Below are positions 1-14,252 of a stretch of DNA of 64,000 nucleotides, in pieces. This stretch comes from Sphagnum compactum. Its lineage: Eukaryota; Bryophyta; Sphagnopsida; Sphagnales. Position 1 is the stretch's first letter. Every line of letters begins with the position of its first letter. Made by a program: the position numbers and the translations under genes. The stretch lies in assembly GCA_965153455.1 (NCBI GenBank), contig OZ234502.1:11439495-11503494 (forward strand), read 5' to 3'. The notes beneath the pieces were generated by a model. It saw only the letters and a list, made by a program, of their open reading frames with translations, did not search any database and was not told the DNA's origin.

Positions 1-1278
1 TGTAATTGCCTTCAACGAAAGTGGTGTTTCTAATGAAAGTACCTTCCAAAAAGCTTTGAAACTTTTCAAGTTGAAACACGCAAAAAAATGCCTTTGTTTT
101 CATACATTGTTGATTAATCTTCAAAGATGTGCTTAGTGGTCAAAGACTAGAACAAGGAAGTGACCCCATGAAAAGGAAAACATCCATTGACACAAGAATA
201 AACAAGAGTCTTGACGAGTATGTAAAAATTGATGAAATAGTTGTAAAACACATGGAGAATTCTAATGCAGGAAAGATTTTGAAAAAGCTACAAAGGTCGT
301 GTGAAGCCAAGGACGAACATAAGAATCACCATATGAAAAAATGTCCTTTCAAAGCACAACCCAAAGCAAGTACCAACATGGAAATTGTTACATTGAAAAA
401 TGTCAAGATTATGGAAGACCAAAATGCATTTGTGATTTTTATGATTCTTAAATAAAAAAGGGTGCCAGATTCTAAAGCTTGAAAGGACGTAAAGTTACAA
501 CACCAAAAACTTGAAAAGCTTCAACATTGACTCCAACGCTCATTAATTTTTGTCACAATCATATTTTTGGCACATACAACCACACCTCCACACACAACAC
601 TTTGACACTTGTAGCAATTTTTCCATGTGCAACAACACTTCCACCTACAATGAACACTTGGGTTACCTACATTGTTGCAAATCACACAAATAACTCACTA
701 GCTACAAATTCATGTTAAACAAAAACACCCCTAAAACACTTGAAACAATCATGCAAAATCCAAAGCAATTGGTCTACAATCATTTCCAAAATTATGAACT
801 TTCCCATTTTTATTTTGAAATTGGCCCTACCAACCAATGAAACAACTCTTCCACCTATAATGCATGCAATTGAAGCTTGCAAATATTTAGTGAATCATCT
901 CTTTGCATTAATCTAGAATTTTTGTTTTATGTCTCCTTGAGTCAATTATCTCAAATATGTTGGTTGGAAAATTGCTACCACCACTTACACAAAATGTTTG
1001 AATCATTCCATTGTGGTGTTTGTTCTAAATTAGTATTATTCATCTATAGAATCTACCCTATGCCATATTCAAGTTGTTGAAACATTGTTGTGTATTTTTG
1101 GATTGAAAACAATCTAAACTTCCTTGTACAATTTGGCCATTGCACAAAAAAAGCATTGTATTCACAAACAGTAGGCACAATGCTACAATAAGTTTTGAAT
1201 CACTTTATACTTCCATCTAAATCAACTTGTAACAAATGTCAATTCCATGAAATTCATTCATTTGAATGTTCATCCATG
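1..1278. other. AT-rich intergenic stretch, no recognisable gene
   Basis: The stretch is AT-rich and has short open frames only. The longest (129-455, plus, 108 residues, Lys-rich) has no motif I recognise, no GC rise and no splice context, so I do not call it a gene. Confidence 0.6.
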
Positions 1279-1600
1279 AACCTAACTTTTAATTTAAATT
1301 TAGTTCACTTTTAGTTAACTTCTAGTTAAGTTTTAATTCATTTTCATTTCACTCTTAGTTCACTTCCGATTGACTTGTAGTTCACTCTAGTTAAGTTTTA
1401 GTTCAGTTTTAGTTAACTCCCAATTATCTTCAAATTAAGTCCAAATTAATTCCTAGTTAATTCAAAGTTAACTCTAAAAAACTTTTAGTTAATTCCTAGT
1501 TAATTTTGGTTAACTCCCAGTTGACTCCTAATTAAGTCCTAGTTAACTTTCAATTAAATTTCAATTAATTCATAGTTGACTTTCAATTAAGAAGGTTTTT
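1279..1600. repeat. Degenerate short tandem array (AGTTAA/TTAATT core)
   Basis: About 20 imperfect units of roughly 12-16 bp with the core 'TAGTTAACT' or 'TTCTAGTTAA' follow each other head to tail. The units are too diverged for a clean period. No coding capacity is visible. Confidence 0.7.
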
Positions 1601-3979
1601 AAGAAGTTTCATTACTCGATGCACACATATAAACCTCCTTGGAAACTTCCTTGAACTAAGTTCCCAAAGGGGTATAAATAGAAGTAAGACCCCTCATTTC
1701 CTTCAATGTGTTCAACATTAATCTTAAGCACGATCTTGCACCATAGCCTTGTCATGTTCTTTTCATGTTTGCATATGTTAGGATAATAAAGATCTGTTTT
1801 CACGTTTGTTTTGTACATCTCATGTTCTTGTTATTGGTTCTTATGTTTTTATTTTTTAATGACATAATCTTATTTTGTTCTTGTTTGAAAGTTAGACTTA
1901 GACATTTCTTTTATCCTTTGTTCTTGTGGATCTTCATGTTTCTAACAAAACCTTCACTAAACACCAATGAAGGTGCAAAGTAATCATGGTAAATTTCTTC
2001 ATGGCATTTAATTATTGTTAATCTCCTGGCAAGTTCTTTGACTACCAATGTGTAAACCCACCATGTTGTTGAATGCAAATGTCTCCAAAATTCCAACAAG
2101 AAACAATTCCTTACCTTCTTTGTCATCCAAGTATTCTTACAATTGTTGAAACAATTGCCACCTCCACATTTGTGCCATTTGGATGAACTTGTTTGGGTTT
2201 ATTAATCTCATTGGAAATGTTGCTAAAAATTTTCAATGTACAAATATCTATCAATGTGGTGTTGCCACTTTCTGAGTGCAAGTGTCTTGAGAAAAATGTT
2301 GTTACTTTTATGTGTGTAGATGTCTATGGGAAAGTCATTAATCATCATGAAATTCCTTTTTTGAAATTTTTTGAACACCATTGTGATCGATGGTGGGTTC
2401 TATCACCTTCCACTACAAGGAATTTGTATATTAACGACTAGTATTTTTAGTCGTAAATGATTATTTTTTAGTCATAAATTCCACGTGCAATTACTACAAT
2501 GTTTAATCACCTTAAACAAGCCACATACAATTTTCTATACAAAAGACATGACATCACACCGAATCAAAATCATATCAAGGTGCAATTAATGCCAATTTGT
2601 CATCTAATCAACATGGCATGGTATTTACGATTAAAATTTATAATCACATATGTTTACATGGCATAATCATTTGTGACTAATTTTATGGTCCTAAAATGTG
2701 GAGATCATGTTTTAATTTTTTTTTACCACTAAAATGTTGACACGTGACAAGTTCCAAATTGAAAAAATGGCACCATATTGTTTATCTATATTAGACCACC
2801 TAGGTCACCTAAGTAATATAAGGCCTATACAATTTAGTTTAAAGTGTTAACCAAGGCTAAATAAACTAGTTAGGCACATTCAAACTAAAATTTTGTTAGG
2901 CAAGGTTATCTGGTGGATATTTTGGAATAGCTAAGGACTTAGACGAAATCAGTTAGTTAGTGTAGTTTTAAGCTAACTAAACATTCTAGGTAGGGTAACT
3001 TAGTTTTTAAAAACTTTCCAAGTAGAATGAGCAATTAATAAAACTTTAGCCTAACTGGACATTGTAAATAAGAAATGCAAACAACATAATTTTGGATAGT
3101 TAAAGGATTTGAACCTTAATATTTTGACATTTGTAAGGTTATGAAAAGTATACAAGGGACAATTTTAGGGTATAGGCTGGATGTACAAAGGTAAGTAATC
3201 AATAATAATTAGGGATGGAAGGGGGATTTCACCATTTTTAGGGTTAATTCAAACTTAAACCTTTTTCAACTTTAAATGGGTTTATATGTAAAAGGGATGG
3301 TGTTTATGGGTCTCCTTGTTGAGTGGAAAATGGTAAAAAGACAGAAGGGCAAGCGTCATGAAAGAATGAAAGAAAAAGCCTTGAGACAACCTATTGCTGT
3401 CAAGGAAAGGAAAGGAGGCAAGATGGCAACAGGTAGGAGGGGACAACAAGGACAAATAGGGAAGAAGATGAAAGGGAGTAAGGAGGAAACGGGGATATAG
3501 GAGGAAACCCCTACAAAAGAAAAGGATCATCTATTTTTCTTTGTACCAAGGTGATCTATAAATAAAACATTGGGGAGGGAGGTTGTGGGAATGTTGTGCA
3601 CAATAGGAAGGAGTCATTGTATGTTTGTGTTAACTTGACCATGTTATAACTTAGTTTTAGTTAACCTTGATGGGAGCTAGAAAAGGAGAAGAAAAGTAAA
3701 CAATAAGAATTACATATTAGAATTAGATACGAAGATGAGGTTGTAGGGCAAATAGGGTGAGGAATTGGTAGTGACAGATAAGGGATCCAGAACTTGAACT
3801 CACAAACGTAATAGACTTTCATAGAATTACTAAAGGAAAAGAAAACAAACCCATTAAAATTTAAGTAGATAAATATACCTCAAAACTCAAGGTGTAACAT
3901 TATGTTTAACAAATTCAAGCCCTTAACCATTGCACCATTTTTTAAACAAATGATAATTTTTATAATCACATCATTACGA
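1601..3979. other. AT-rich intergenic stretch, no recognisable gene
   Basis: Only short open frames are present. A purine-rich block near 3330-3500 is open on both strands and encodes a Lys/Arg/Gly-rich low-complexity product; this looks compositional rather than genic. Around 2820-3060 there are scattered 'CTAGTTAGGC' motifs related to the low-complexity arrays elsewhere in the window. Confidence 0.55.
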
Positions 3980-5090
3980 ACATTTCCTCCTATCCTACCT
4001 ATCTAACCTAACCTATTTACCCTAAACTACCCTAGGTTATTATAGGCTAGGCTACCCTATGTTATTTTAATTTTTTAAAACCTTAGTTCATTTCAAATTA
4101 TTTTTTTTGGGTTATTTTATTTTTTTATGTTATGTTTGGCTATTTAAATAGATTTTACCTTTAAAAAAATTTAAAAATTCTAAGTTAAATAACCTTAAGC
4201 TAGTTTTAGTTATTCTAAATTTTTATTATTATTTTAGGTTATTATATCTTAGGCTAGTTTAACCTAAGTTATCTTATATTTTTCTACCTTAGGCTATTAT
4301 AGATTAATGTACTTTTATATTTTTTCCTAGGCTATTTGTGGTTATTTTTAATTGTTCTACCATAAGTTATTATTATTATTTTAACTTATTTTAGGCTATC
4401 TATCTTAGGTTATTCGAAGTTATTTTAAACGAAGCTATTTTAGACTTTTCTACCTTGGGCTATTCTAGGTCATTCTACATTTGGATTTTTTTGGTTATTT
4501 TACTTTAATTTATTATAGGTTATTTTACCTTTGGCTATTTTATCATAACTATTCTTGGTTATTCTTGTTCATTTTTTATTATTCTACCTTAAATTTATTA
4601 GTTATTTAAAACTATTTTAGTTTATTCTATATCAAAATATTACATGTTATTTTATTCTAGTCTATTCTAAGTTATTCTACCTTTGGTTATTTTATCCTAA
4701 ACTATTTTTGGTTATTTTTGGTTATTTTATCTTAAGTTGCTATTGGTTATACTACCCCTAGGCTATTTTAGGCTATTTTATTTTAGTTTATTTAAAGTTA
4801 TTTTCAGGTATTTTATGATAGTCTACTTTAAATTATTGTAAATTATTATGAGTTTTTCTACCTTAAGATATTTTCAATTATTATTGATTATTCTATCCCT
4901 AGGCTATTTTATACCAAGTTATTTTAATTTATTATTGGATAGTTTAAGATAGTTTACCTTAATTTATCTTAAACTATTATAAATTATTCTACCTTAATTT
5001 ATTATAAATTATTACCAGCTATTCTACCTTAGGTTATTCTAAATTAGTTTTGGTTATTCTATTTTCAGTTAATTTAAGTTATTTAGCCAT
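3980..5090. repeat. Long low-complexity array (TTATTCTACCTTAGGCTATTTT type)
   Basis: For about 1.1 kb the sequence is made of imperfect 15-25-bp units containing 'CTACCTTAGG' and 'GGCTATTTTA', with strong strand bias (T-rich on plus). It is a degenerate satellite-like array with no coding potential. Similar CTA-rich sequence recurs at about 42.9-43.4 kb and 61.3-62.4 kb. Confidence 0.75.
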
Positions 5091-8000
5091 AGAAAAAATG
5101 TCTAATCATGGAACAACAATTTTGGAATATTGTGTTTAAACTAGTTAAAGGTGTACCTAAAGGTTGCCCAAATTACCTAAGGTATTTAGAGGCTACCCAT
5201 GCTTAAACTACTTAAGTCAACATGACATGTTGCATACATTAACTAGGCATTAACACATGTACATTTGCAACTATGATACATAGTTGTAATCAAATTTAAT
5301 CAATGCCATATATTGTCGAGTCGCCTATGAATTACATTATTAGTTACAAAAACAACTAAATTTTCATTTAATGTTGGACATCACTAGTCATGGATGATAT
5401 GAATGCACTTTTCATATTCATTTTCATCAAAACCAATAATAATCACTAATCATAGTTGTAAGTTATAATTGCATGTGTGACTTAAAACTATTTTGCAATC
5501 GCATATGTGATTACAAGTCATTTTGACTATGGTGCCATGTAGGACAATCGCATTGGTAGTAAAGAAAAATGGGTGGTTTGTAAACAAGTCGCAAACACAT
5601 GGGTTGGTATGAACATGATTCCTTGTAATTTTTCTATGTTAATTAGGTTACAAGGATTGTCATTTTGCACTATATTTTGTTGATATAGTATCAATTACGC
5701 TCTCCCTATTAAAGATGCTCTAATTTCTTTGAGCCTAAAATTACAATAATTGACCCCACATTACACATTAGTTAATAGTATGCATAATTCATCCACATGG
5801 TGGGTGTGAACTTTAACCAATAATTCAAGGGTTTTGGTGTCCTTAAATTTGTAGTGCCTAATCATTGTTTGTGCATTTAATGTTTTATCACCCTTTTGAT
5901 TAAGTCATTCATCACATTGTGTGGTGGTGGTTTGCTTAGTGTTAACACATTCTCCTTTTGCATGTTTATGCCTTTCATACAATGTAGGTATTATGTGTAA
6001 ACAATCATACATGAAACTTAGCCTATGGCTTTGTCATAAGTTTAAAGGATTTAATGTTTAAGGTTAAATTTTGTGTCTTTGATGAAGCATAATGTGTTAT
6101 GGAGGTCATGACTTATGAGTAATGGATTGTATTGGCTTCTTCAATGTACACACCAAAGTCCAATTGTTCAATGATGGAAATTTTTTGCATCAAGGTGTCT
6201 TTATCTCCATGGATGCATGATAAATAAAGGTGTGTCATATGTTAGACTTGATTTTCCTCTTTTGATATGTATAGATAGATGTACTATCATCTGATGAAAA
6301 TATCATTAAATTGTGTTAGTTTAAAACAAGCCAAAAACATTGTAAGCTAGGGAAGTGGGAACTCCCAAAAGTCAATAATTGCAAGGATACAAAATAAAAT
6401 TCTAAAATGGCAAGTTATAGAATTGAAAAGTTGATGAAGTGACAAGTTGACAAAATGAATGAAATTATAGACATAGCAATGAAAATGATGAAAATATGAA
6501 GGTATGGAAGTATAAAGGGATGTTTGTAGATAATGTAAATGTGTGTTAATAGATGTTTTGGTAAAACTTAAAAGCAAAAAATACACACATTTATTACTTT
6601 ATGACCATATGTGAAGGTTTGTTCTTCAAATTTACACAAGAAAAACTTTTGATATGCAAAAATTATGCAAACTACGGTATATACTTAATTAACAGCATTA
6701 TAACAAAGGCAAAATGTTAAACCTTCAATAAGAAATGGTTAGAATCACTTTCAAATGAAAAACAAATAAAACCTCTTGAATTTGGAAATCTTCATTGTAG
6801 CCAACAAGCCCCCCAAACTAGACTCAATTGAAAAGTACAATAACTTTCAAATCACTAATGAGTTCAATCATAAACAATCGTCAAATTTAAATATTTTGCA
6901 ATGAAAACATCTTGTTTCAATTTTGAGTTAATATAAAATTCAAGGACCTTTCACATGGGTAGCGAATGATGGTGTGCCATTAATTCCAATTGTAATATTG
7001 ATGTGAATATCCAAAATGCATGTTGCAACAACTTAATAAAAAATGTAGAAATTTAGATTGCATTGGTGGTGGACCATTGTTAGATATCACCAAGTTTGCA
7101 ATTGCTCTAGTAAAAAATGTATAATCATCAAAAACATCATTTTATTCAATCTACTATATAAGCTCCCTATTGAACCTAATTTTTTTATAATAATTTCATT
7201 GAACATCTACCAAAGAAAAATCATATCCTTGACATTCGACCTTCATGGGATGTCAACAAAACTATTATATCAAAATTGTACTTTATTTTCCCATGCCAAG
7301 ATGTAATTAACTTTGAACCCCTCACCAAAATTAGGTGGTCATGATTTCTAATTAATAAATATATATCTAGCATGATGATTTTGCCACATATGATAATTAG
7401 AGACCCATTGTATAAGTACCTATGGGTGACATATATGTATGTAGTTCAACCTAACAACAACATGCACATTCAAATTCAGATTCGAGGAGTTAGGCCAATG
7501 TTGTTCAATTATCTAATTCTAGATTTGACCTTTGAATATCAATGTACATATCTTTTATTAATTTAAAACCCTTCTTTTGGAAGGTTATGTATCCAATAAT
7601 TTCAAGGTTATTTTAGTTGTCAAGATGATTAATGTTATACATTCAATTTTTCATTTCTTTTGTTTAGAAGTTTTGAATGAGTTGATTGTCAATCCCCCAA
7701 GAAAATATAGATATATATATAAAGTAAATGCATGAATGGTTGGACCAATAATGGTGTCACAATGCAATTTTCTATAAGGTCATTTCAATCAAAACCCTTT
7801 TGAATGGTACTAAAATCAATGTTTTATTTAAGGGATTTTGGTTTTAAGTTATTAATTTAAATATGAAAAAAAAAAGTGATCATATTGTAAATTATAAATG
7901 TCCTTAAGTTAAATGGATGGATTTTGAAATTGTAACACATGGACTAACTTGGTAACAATGAAATTTTTTGTGAAATTATCATTTGAGATTTTGTTTGCAA

Positions 8001-9904
8001 ATAATTCTAAAGGACTCAATATTTGGCTTGTGCCAAATCATGACAAATCCATCTTGAATGAAGTACTCTTTAAAAACATAATTGGGTTCGTTTTGCTAAA
8101 ACAAACCAAAACTGTTCATGTGACTAATTCTTTAAGAGTGGGTAGGCTAATCAAAATGGTGTGACCAAATATGATTCATCATTCAAGGATAATAATTTTA
8201 AAATCATGATTTACATTTCAACATAAAAAGTAATTAATTTTTGTGACCCAAAAATATGTTGCATGATAATATTGTGTAAAGGTGTATTTAAGAAAATTCC
8301 CATAAATATGTCATTGAAAAAAAAAGTGAAGACCTTCAACGAGTGATTAAGCAATGAAACACATGTTACACACATTAAACATACTTTTTAGCATTCCATG
8401 CTCATTAATTTCAAACTTTTCCAAATGTTTTGATAATACATTAGCAATAACATTGTGTAAGTTCATTAAAAAAATTCAACACCAATTTAATTGATGGCTT
8501 GAAACAAAATAATAATAGTAAGCACTTTCAACTATGCAAGGATTGGCTTGTTTTAACAAAAATTCATTCAATTTGTAAAACTCTAGCTATGGATGTTGTG
8601 ATGGTCAAATTTGTTGCATTTTTCTGGAAGCTCATTTCATTTTGAAAAAACAAAATCTTTATATTGGATTTGTGCACACATGTAGAATAAATTTTCATAT
8701 ATTAGACCCAAACATAAATGGATTAGATGAAACTAGAATTGATGGTTCTTATTGTTTAACTATTTAATCATTCTTGGGCTTGAAAAAATACAAATTAGGA
8801 AATTGACTTATGCACATCTAATCATCTATCATTTTTAATCAATTCATTTATGCATTCACCCTAAAGGCTGTGCATATTCAAGTTTCAAATTCTAGTTTTT
8901 ACAACTAAACACTAGCCTCAAAATGCAAAAAAAAAGACATGAACATTGAAAAAATTAAGTAACTTGCAAGAGAATTCAACTTTGATTCTTTAAAAAAAAT
9001 TGCCCACTACAACACAAGCTCCTTGTCCCAACCACATTCCATAAAAACCTTGATAACACTCATAACATATTAACATGTTTTAAACAACACATGACCAAAG
9101 CAAATACCTTTGTAAACTCATTGTTCAAAAGTTCATAACATTAATGCAACACAATGTAATTGTCATCATGGATGTCAAGTTGTTGGGCCCTCGTCGTTTA
9201 CAAACATAATCACACAACATGAATCTTGATCCCAATTTCTCAAGCAAGGATTACAATTGTAAGGTCATGCAAAAGCCCAAATGTTCCATTCACCTCAAAA
9301 CCCAATAGCAGCATGCATAGGCTCTTAACTTTCATTTAAATAACCGATTTCCAAAGGAAATGTGTCCATGCCATGGGCCTAGACATCAATAAATAAAAAC
9401 TTGCAAAAACAATTGTTGCATTTGCAACATGTAATAAAACATGCAAGTCCATTTTGTGACCATACTATGAAACAATTTTTAGAAACACAAAGGCATCAAG
9501 GCCTAGAGTAACCTTTGTAGCCAAAATTTTATTTTCAAAAATGGAACCCTTGCAGATATATCCAACATTAATTATTCAAAACACTTATTTTTTGCCTCAT
9601 CATTTTTTAAAAAAGATTTGTGGCCCCAAAAACAATTGTGACATCATTTCCAAATATCCCAACTCTTTTCTTCCCTACTTGTGTGATTTGCCTCAACCAC
9701 CTTCTTAGTTTGATGCAACTTCCTAGCAACAAGCATTTTGAGGTGTGCACGATCAACATGCATCCTTTTAAGAGTATCCCCATTTATTTTGTGTTATTTA
9801 ATAACTTTTTTGTAATAATGGATTTGTAAGTAAACACATTACCAATTGTTTGTTCAATTTACAAATAATGCATCATAACATCTATAAGTTTGCAAGGTTA
9901 ACAT
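5091..9904. other. AT-rich intergenic stretch, no recognisable gene
   Basis: Apart from a diverged dispersed repeat at about 7205-7400 (listed separately), I see only short AT-driven open frames (for example 7949-8164, plus) without recognisable motifs. Confidence 0.5.
7205..7400. repeat. Diverged dispersed repeat, relative at 24.43-24.59 kb
   Basis: The segment around 'TTTGAACCCCTCACCAAAA' resembles, in the same orientation, 24425-24585 ('TTTGAACCCCTTGCCAAAA'), including a flanking 'ggatg-caacaaaa' block upstream and a 'ttttg/atcacat-tgat' block downstream. By eye the match is clear but patchy. The class of element is unknown; it could be the remains of a larger retroelement. Confidence 0.45.
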
Positions 9905-10358
9905 CACAAACTTACAATATCATGAAATTTTAATAAAATATGTGCAAAAATAGTAAAACAATATGTTCTTACAAAATCCATAGGCTTCAAAATGTAAAAA
10001 TGACACAAAAAGTGTACATATTACTTTATATAAATTATATGTGTTTTATATTTATGATGTCTTGATATGAAATACGTACAATTTTCATTTAAACTAAATC
10101 CATGCAATTATCATAATGTAATTTTGGATAAGACAACAAGATTTTTATGTAATAAACATGAACATTCATGTATGTCATTCAAAAAAGATCTCATATGCTT
10201 GAATATTTAAGATATTGAATATGTACAATTATCATTCATATTAACCATAACATAAAATTCATGCAATTTTTGTTTGAACTTATGAAAACTGAATTCCGCA
10301 TGAAATTTGTATGAACCTATGAATAATGAATTTGTAGAAACTTCGTAAGTTTGTGATG
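9905..10358. mobile_element. Non-autonomous foldback/MITE-like element with 14-bp TIRs
   Basis: The segment begins CATCACAAACTTAC and ends GTAAGTTTGTGATG, a perfect 14-bp terminal inverted repeat 454 bp apart. The interior is AT-rich and non-coding. The left half matches, in reverse complement, sequence at about 62590-62836, which shares the CATCACAAACTTACAATAT end and the internal 'tatttatgatgt-ttgatatga' block. That makes it a member of a dispersed family. I could not identify a convincing target-site duplication, so the superfamily is unassigned. Confidence 0.55.
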
Positions 10359-12979
10359 AAGGAGGTTGTTATTAACGACAACAAAAAAAAACCCCATTAA
10401 ATAGACCCATACTTGTGCAACTTCTAAATTAAATGTAGATTGATTTTTTATAAAGATGTACAAGTTGCATTGCTTTTATTATTATTGCATTGTTAGGCTC
10501 AAGATGCAACTTTCAAAGTTTGAAAATCTACCAACAATGTTTATGATCACATCAAGGAAATTCTCATTAAGTCCACCCACACTTTTGACAATGGGGATTT
10601 CTCCTTTAGCCATCACACAAGCCACAAGAAAACTAACCACAACAATCACCCAAGTTCACCTCTCCTTACCAATCCAAGACCAAAGAATAAATAAATAATA
10701 AATGAAAAAAAAGCAATTGTGCCCACCTAGTGCAAAGTACAAAATTGTAACTAAAAGTACAAATGTTGACCTTTTAATGTGTCTCAAGATGAAATCTATT
10801 AAAAACCTTAAATTTGCATTCTACTACAACTTTCATTATGTTCATAACTCATGCATATGAACCATGATCAAATAGATCTTGAAAACAAAGTTGTAGCCCT
10901 TGAAGAAACTTTTCAACTCCATATCACATGATCAATTCAAAGGTCATTTAGGGTTTTAATACTTGAAAGTCAAATTACTAGTTTGATTTCTAACATTTCT
11001 TCGATTTTCTTCCAAACAACATGCAAAAAAATATAAAGTGCAACTAATTCATTAAAAAATAAAAGATATAATTAGGGTGTCTACAATGCATTATGAGAAC
11101 ATATCTAAAATCTACTTGAAATATTTTCATTTATTTCATTATTTCATAACATACCAAAAAATACTCAAGCGTAAAATAAAAAATATAAAAAATCACCTTC
11201 TTGAACTTTTATATTGTCCAATAAGATGAACTTCAAATTTTCAAATGGAGAATGAAAGCATATATATTTTATATTTATACTTAAAATAAATTTTAACAAT
11301 TTAAAGAGGGCCCAACTTAGATGTCGTTTGCTATTTTCACTTTTGTCTCAAAGATTTGGGACTTTGCAAAGTTCCAACTCCCAAAATGGGAAAACCATTT
11401 GAGAGTGTATGGATTCACCCTCTCACATTTGTGCAAATGATTTATTCCCAAGACACTCTCTTGACCCACTCCCCCAATGTTAGGATCACAACAAAAATAA
11501 TCACCTTGGTGAAAAAAACATAATCACAACAATAGCAAGAGCATGAAAGCTTTGGACTCAAATACGATAGGAACACACAACACACATAAAATAGACAATT
11601 TGAAGCTCAAATTCACTAGGAACACACAACACATATCAAGTCTGCAAAATTACAAGTAACTCACCCAAGACAAATGCACAAATGCACACAAAATCATTTG
11701 CAAAAACATTAAAAACATCAAAAAAGTTAAAACACCCTACACCAAATGGACATGTGATAAACGAGGCTACCACTACATGCGGTCAATTGACATTCATTAT
11801 TGTGAAGAAAAAAAATGGATATATGCTGAAAAATTTAACTTGTATGAGATAGATGATGTATTAAGCCTTGTACATATGTGAATAATGACGATATTAGGCA
11901 TTTAAACAATTGTTTAGGTTCCAACAATTAATAACCATTCTTTGAGAATTACAGTAAATTCAGCATGTTATTGCAAATATTTTTCTCACCATAACAAGCT
12001 TTATTTAATGTTAAGTTAACCAAAAAAAGTCATATTCTTACAGTGTTTCATGGTCTAAGGCAATCGTTCAAACACCAAATAATTATTGAAAGCTTTCATT
12101 ATTTTTGTGTTATGATCCTGTGAGATATGTTTTTGATCCCTATTTTTCTACTATAATAATAGTTTCAAGCTACACCACTTCCATGGTCCTCCACTATGTC
12201 ACTATGTGCTAAAGATGACTAGAATTAAGGGTCAAAACTTATGGGTTGAGCTAATGGTAAGTCACATTTGGTTGCTAGTCATGATTGGGCATTTTAGAAT
12301 AAATTTGGTTCATATTCACTTTTAGTTTATGTATGAGTAAACGTTCATTGTTATAATAACTATTGTGGCCTATGCCGTCGGTCCAAGTGTTAGCACGTCT
12401 CAACTGACTTTTCCTTCCAAAACCTGGTTTTTTGAAATTTGTTTGAATTTTCAGCAGTATAAATCACTTCAAAATCAATATCTCCCACATTTTGAATCCA
12501 AATCTTACCAAATAAATTTCATGAAATCCTGCTCATCAAGATCTTTCCAACAGCACCAAAGGCACATTCCAATTCCTCCAAAATTTTCAGCTACGATTTA
12601 ATTCAATTTTCAGTGAAAAAATCATTCAATATTCAAGAACTTTTGACCCCCAAGTCCAAACGTCATGGAACCAAGCCCATGCACCCCTCCTCATCGAGAG
12701 CTTTCCAAAGACACCAAGAACACGAACTGAAGCATTCCGGTTCGGTGGATCTCATAACTACAAAACAAAACAAACTACCTTCCTTCATAGATAAATTCCA
12801 ACCTTTAAGTAATCTAATTCACCAATACCAACCAATTAAATCACTTATAATTGGATATAATACAAAAAAAACTCTGTTGGACATAAACCTTTTAGGACAT
12901 TATTTGTAGATTTCTCCCATACTCAATCATTAACTAACTAACTAGTTAAGATTAAAGCTCCTTACTTGAACACAGGAAG
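10359..12979. other. Intergenic stretch with retroelement-like spacer motifs
   Basis: No gene is recognised. Near 10880-10930 and 12360-12740 there are motifs such as 'GTTGTAGCCCTTGAAGA' and 'GAGCTTTCCAA', which also occur (diverged) at 21.67 and 53.6 kb. I read these as old LTR-type retroelement debris. The open frames at 12365-12909 lie in this material and are not credible genes. Confidence 0.45.
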
Positions 12980-13178
12980 ACTATCACATCTCATCTAAAG
13001 ATTTTGTAGTTCAATAAGGAAGGTAAAAAGGACCTTCATACCAACAATTGTCACATCTCACCTAAGGATTTTGTGGTTCAGCAAACAAGCTAAACGGAAC
13101 CTTCATCCCAACTATCACATCTCACCTAAGGATTTTGTAGTTCAATGAACAAACTAAAAGGGACCTTCATCTCAAGAT
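12980..13178. repeat. Three-copy tandem repeat, period ~64-67 bp
   Basis: Three imperfect copies begin near 12982, 13049 and 13113. Each contains 'TCACATCTCACCTAAGGATT', then 'TTTGTAGTTCA', then a '(A)GGGACCTTCAT' block. The repeat is non-coding. Confidence 0.8.
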
Positions 13179-14252
13179 TTCCAATTGTTTCCAAGATGTC
13201 GACCTAAGAGTTCATTCCTCATGTAACACCCTCCTTTTGTTTGCCCTTATCGTAGTTAAACACAAAACGATAGATGATCCTCATTGGGCCATAATGAAGC
13301 AACAATCATCCATTGGAAGCATGTTATAACTCCGTTGTGCACACTTCCAAATTGAATTGATTTCCAATTTCACCTTGGTAGCCTATCCTCTAAAGGTTAG
13401 TTCTTGTAAATAGGTAACTAAGTAGGATAGTAGATGGTTACTATGTAAGTAGATGCATGCAAATAGTTCAACCATAGGTACAAGCTAGTGCGTTGTTAAT
13501 AGGTAGCATATAGACAAAGCAAAAATTGAAATAATCATTGTGATTAGTTAGGGAACTACAGCCCAATAGAAAGTTATTTCCTATTCACCCAGCATTCATC
13601 CATCGTGGTGTCTCGGTGGTTATTGGTTCATGTTGACACAGTTGGTGTAGCAATGGTTGCAAGTTTGCATGTGTTAATGCTTAGTTTTCAAAACTCTATT
13701 GATTGTAGCATTGTTGTTACTCTGGTCTGAAGCCTTTGAATGTGTTCAAGTACAAAATTTTGGTCATTGATAACAAAACACAACTTAAATCTCATACATT
13801 GTTGTAGCCTAGCCCTAACGTGAAATTTTGGTGAAATATTTCTAAAGCCAAAAGAAGTTCAAGGGAATTTGTGTGTTCAATATGTAGCATTGCCTCTTCT
13901 TAATTATGTTGGATAGCGTAACATGTCTCTTTAAGTGCAAAAATTAGTTTGGTTTCACACTATCCTGAACATATCCTCAATAAGGTTACACTTATCCAAA
14001 CCCCCACAGAGCTCTAGAGTTCCTCTAAGGATGGATAAATCCCACAGGAATTGGCATATTTGATGTATTTCGAACTGGTTTTGGGACTAACATTCGCAAC
14101 ATAGTGCATCCAAGGGATATATTCAGTTTGAAATTGCACATGAAACAATGACTGCTGGGATCCAGGAATGAGCTACAGTTTACAGTTTAGGATCCATTAG
14201 CTAGGGTTTATTGGCATCATTGTACCGTGCCGAAGCATGTTAGGTATGGTTA
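13179..14252. other. Intergenic DNA downstream of the SAL1 gene
   Basis: I see no gene or recognisable element here. Composition becomes slightly less AT-rich toward the 3' side of the minus-strand SAL1 gene. Confidence 0.5.

Noticed and set aside
129-455. 108-residue plus-strand open frame
   Set aside because: AT-rich Lys/Asn-biased composition, no motif, no splice or promoter context; likely chance.
3276-3530. Overlapping open frames on both strands
   Set aside because: Purine-rich low-complexity block makes both strands open; no family resemblance.
12365-12909. Two adjacent open frames (78 and 98 residues)
   Set aside because: Sequence resembles retroelement spacer motifs found elsewhere in the window; protein content shows no family.
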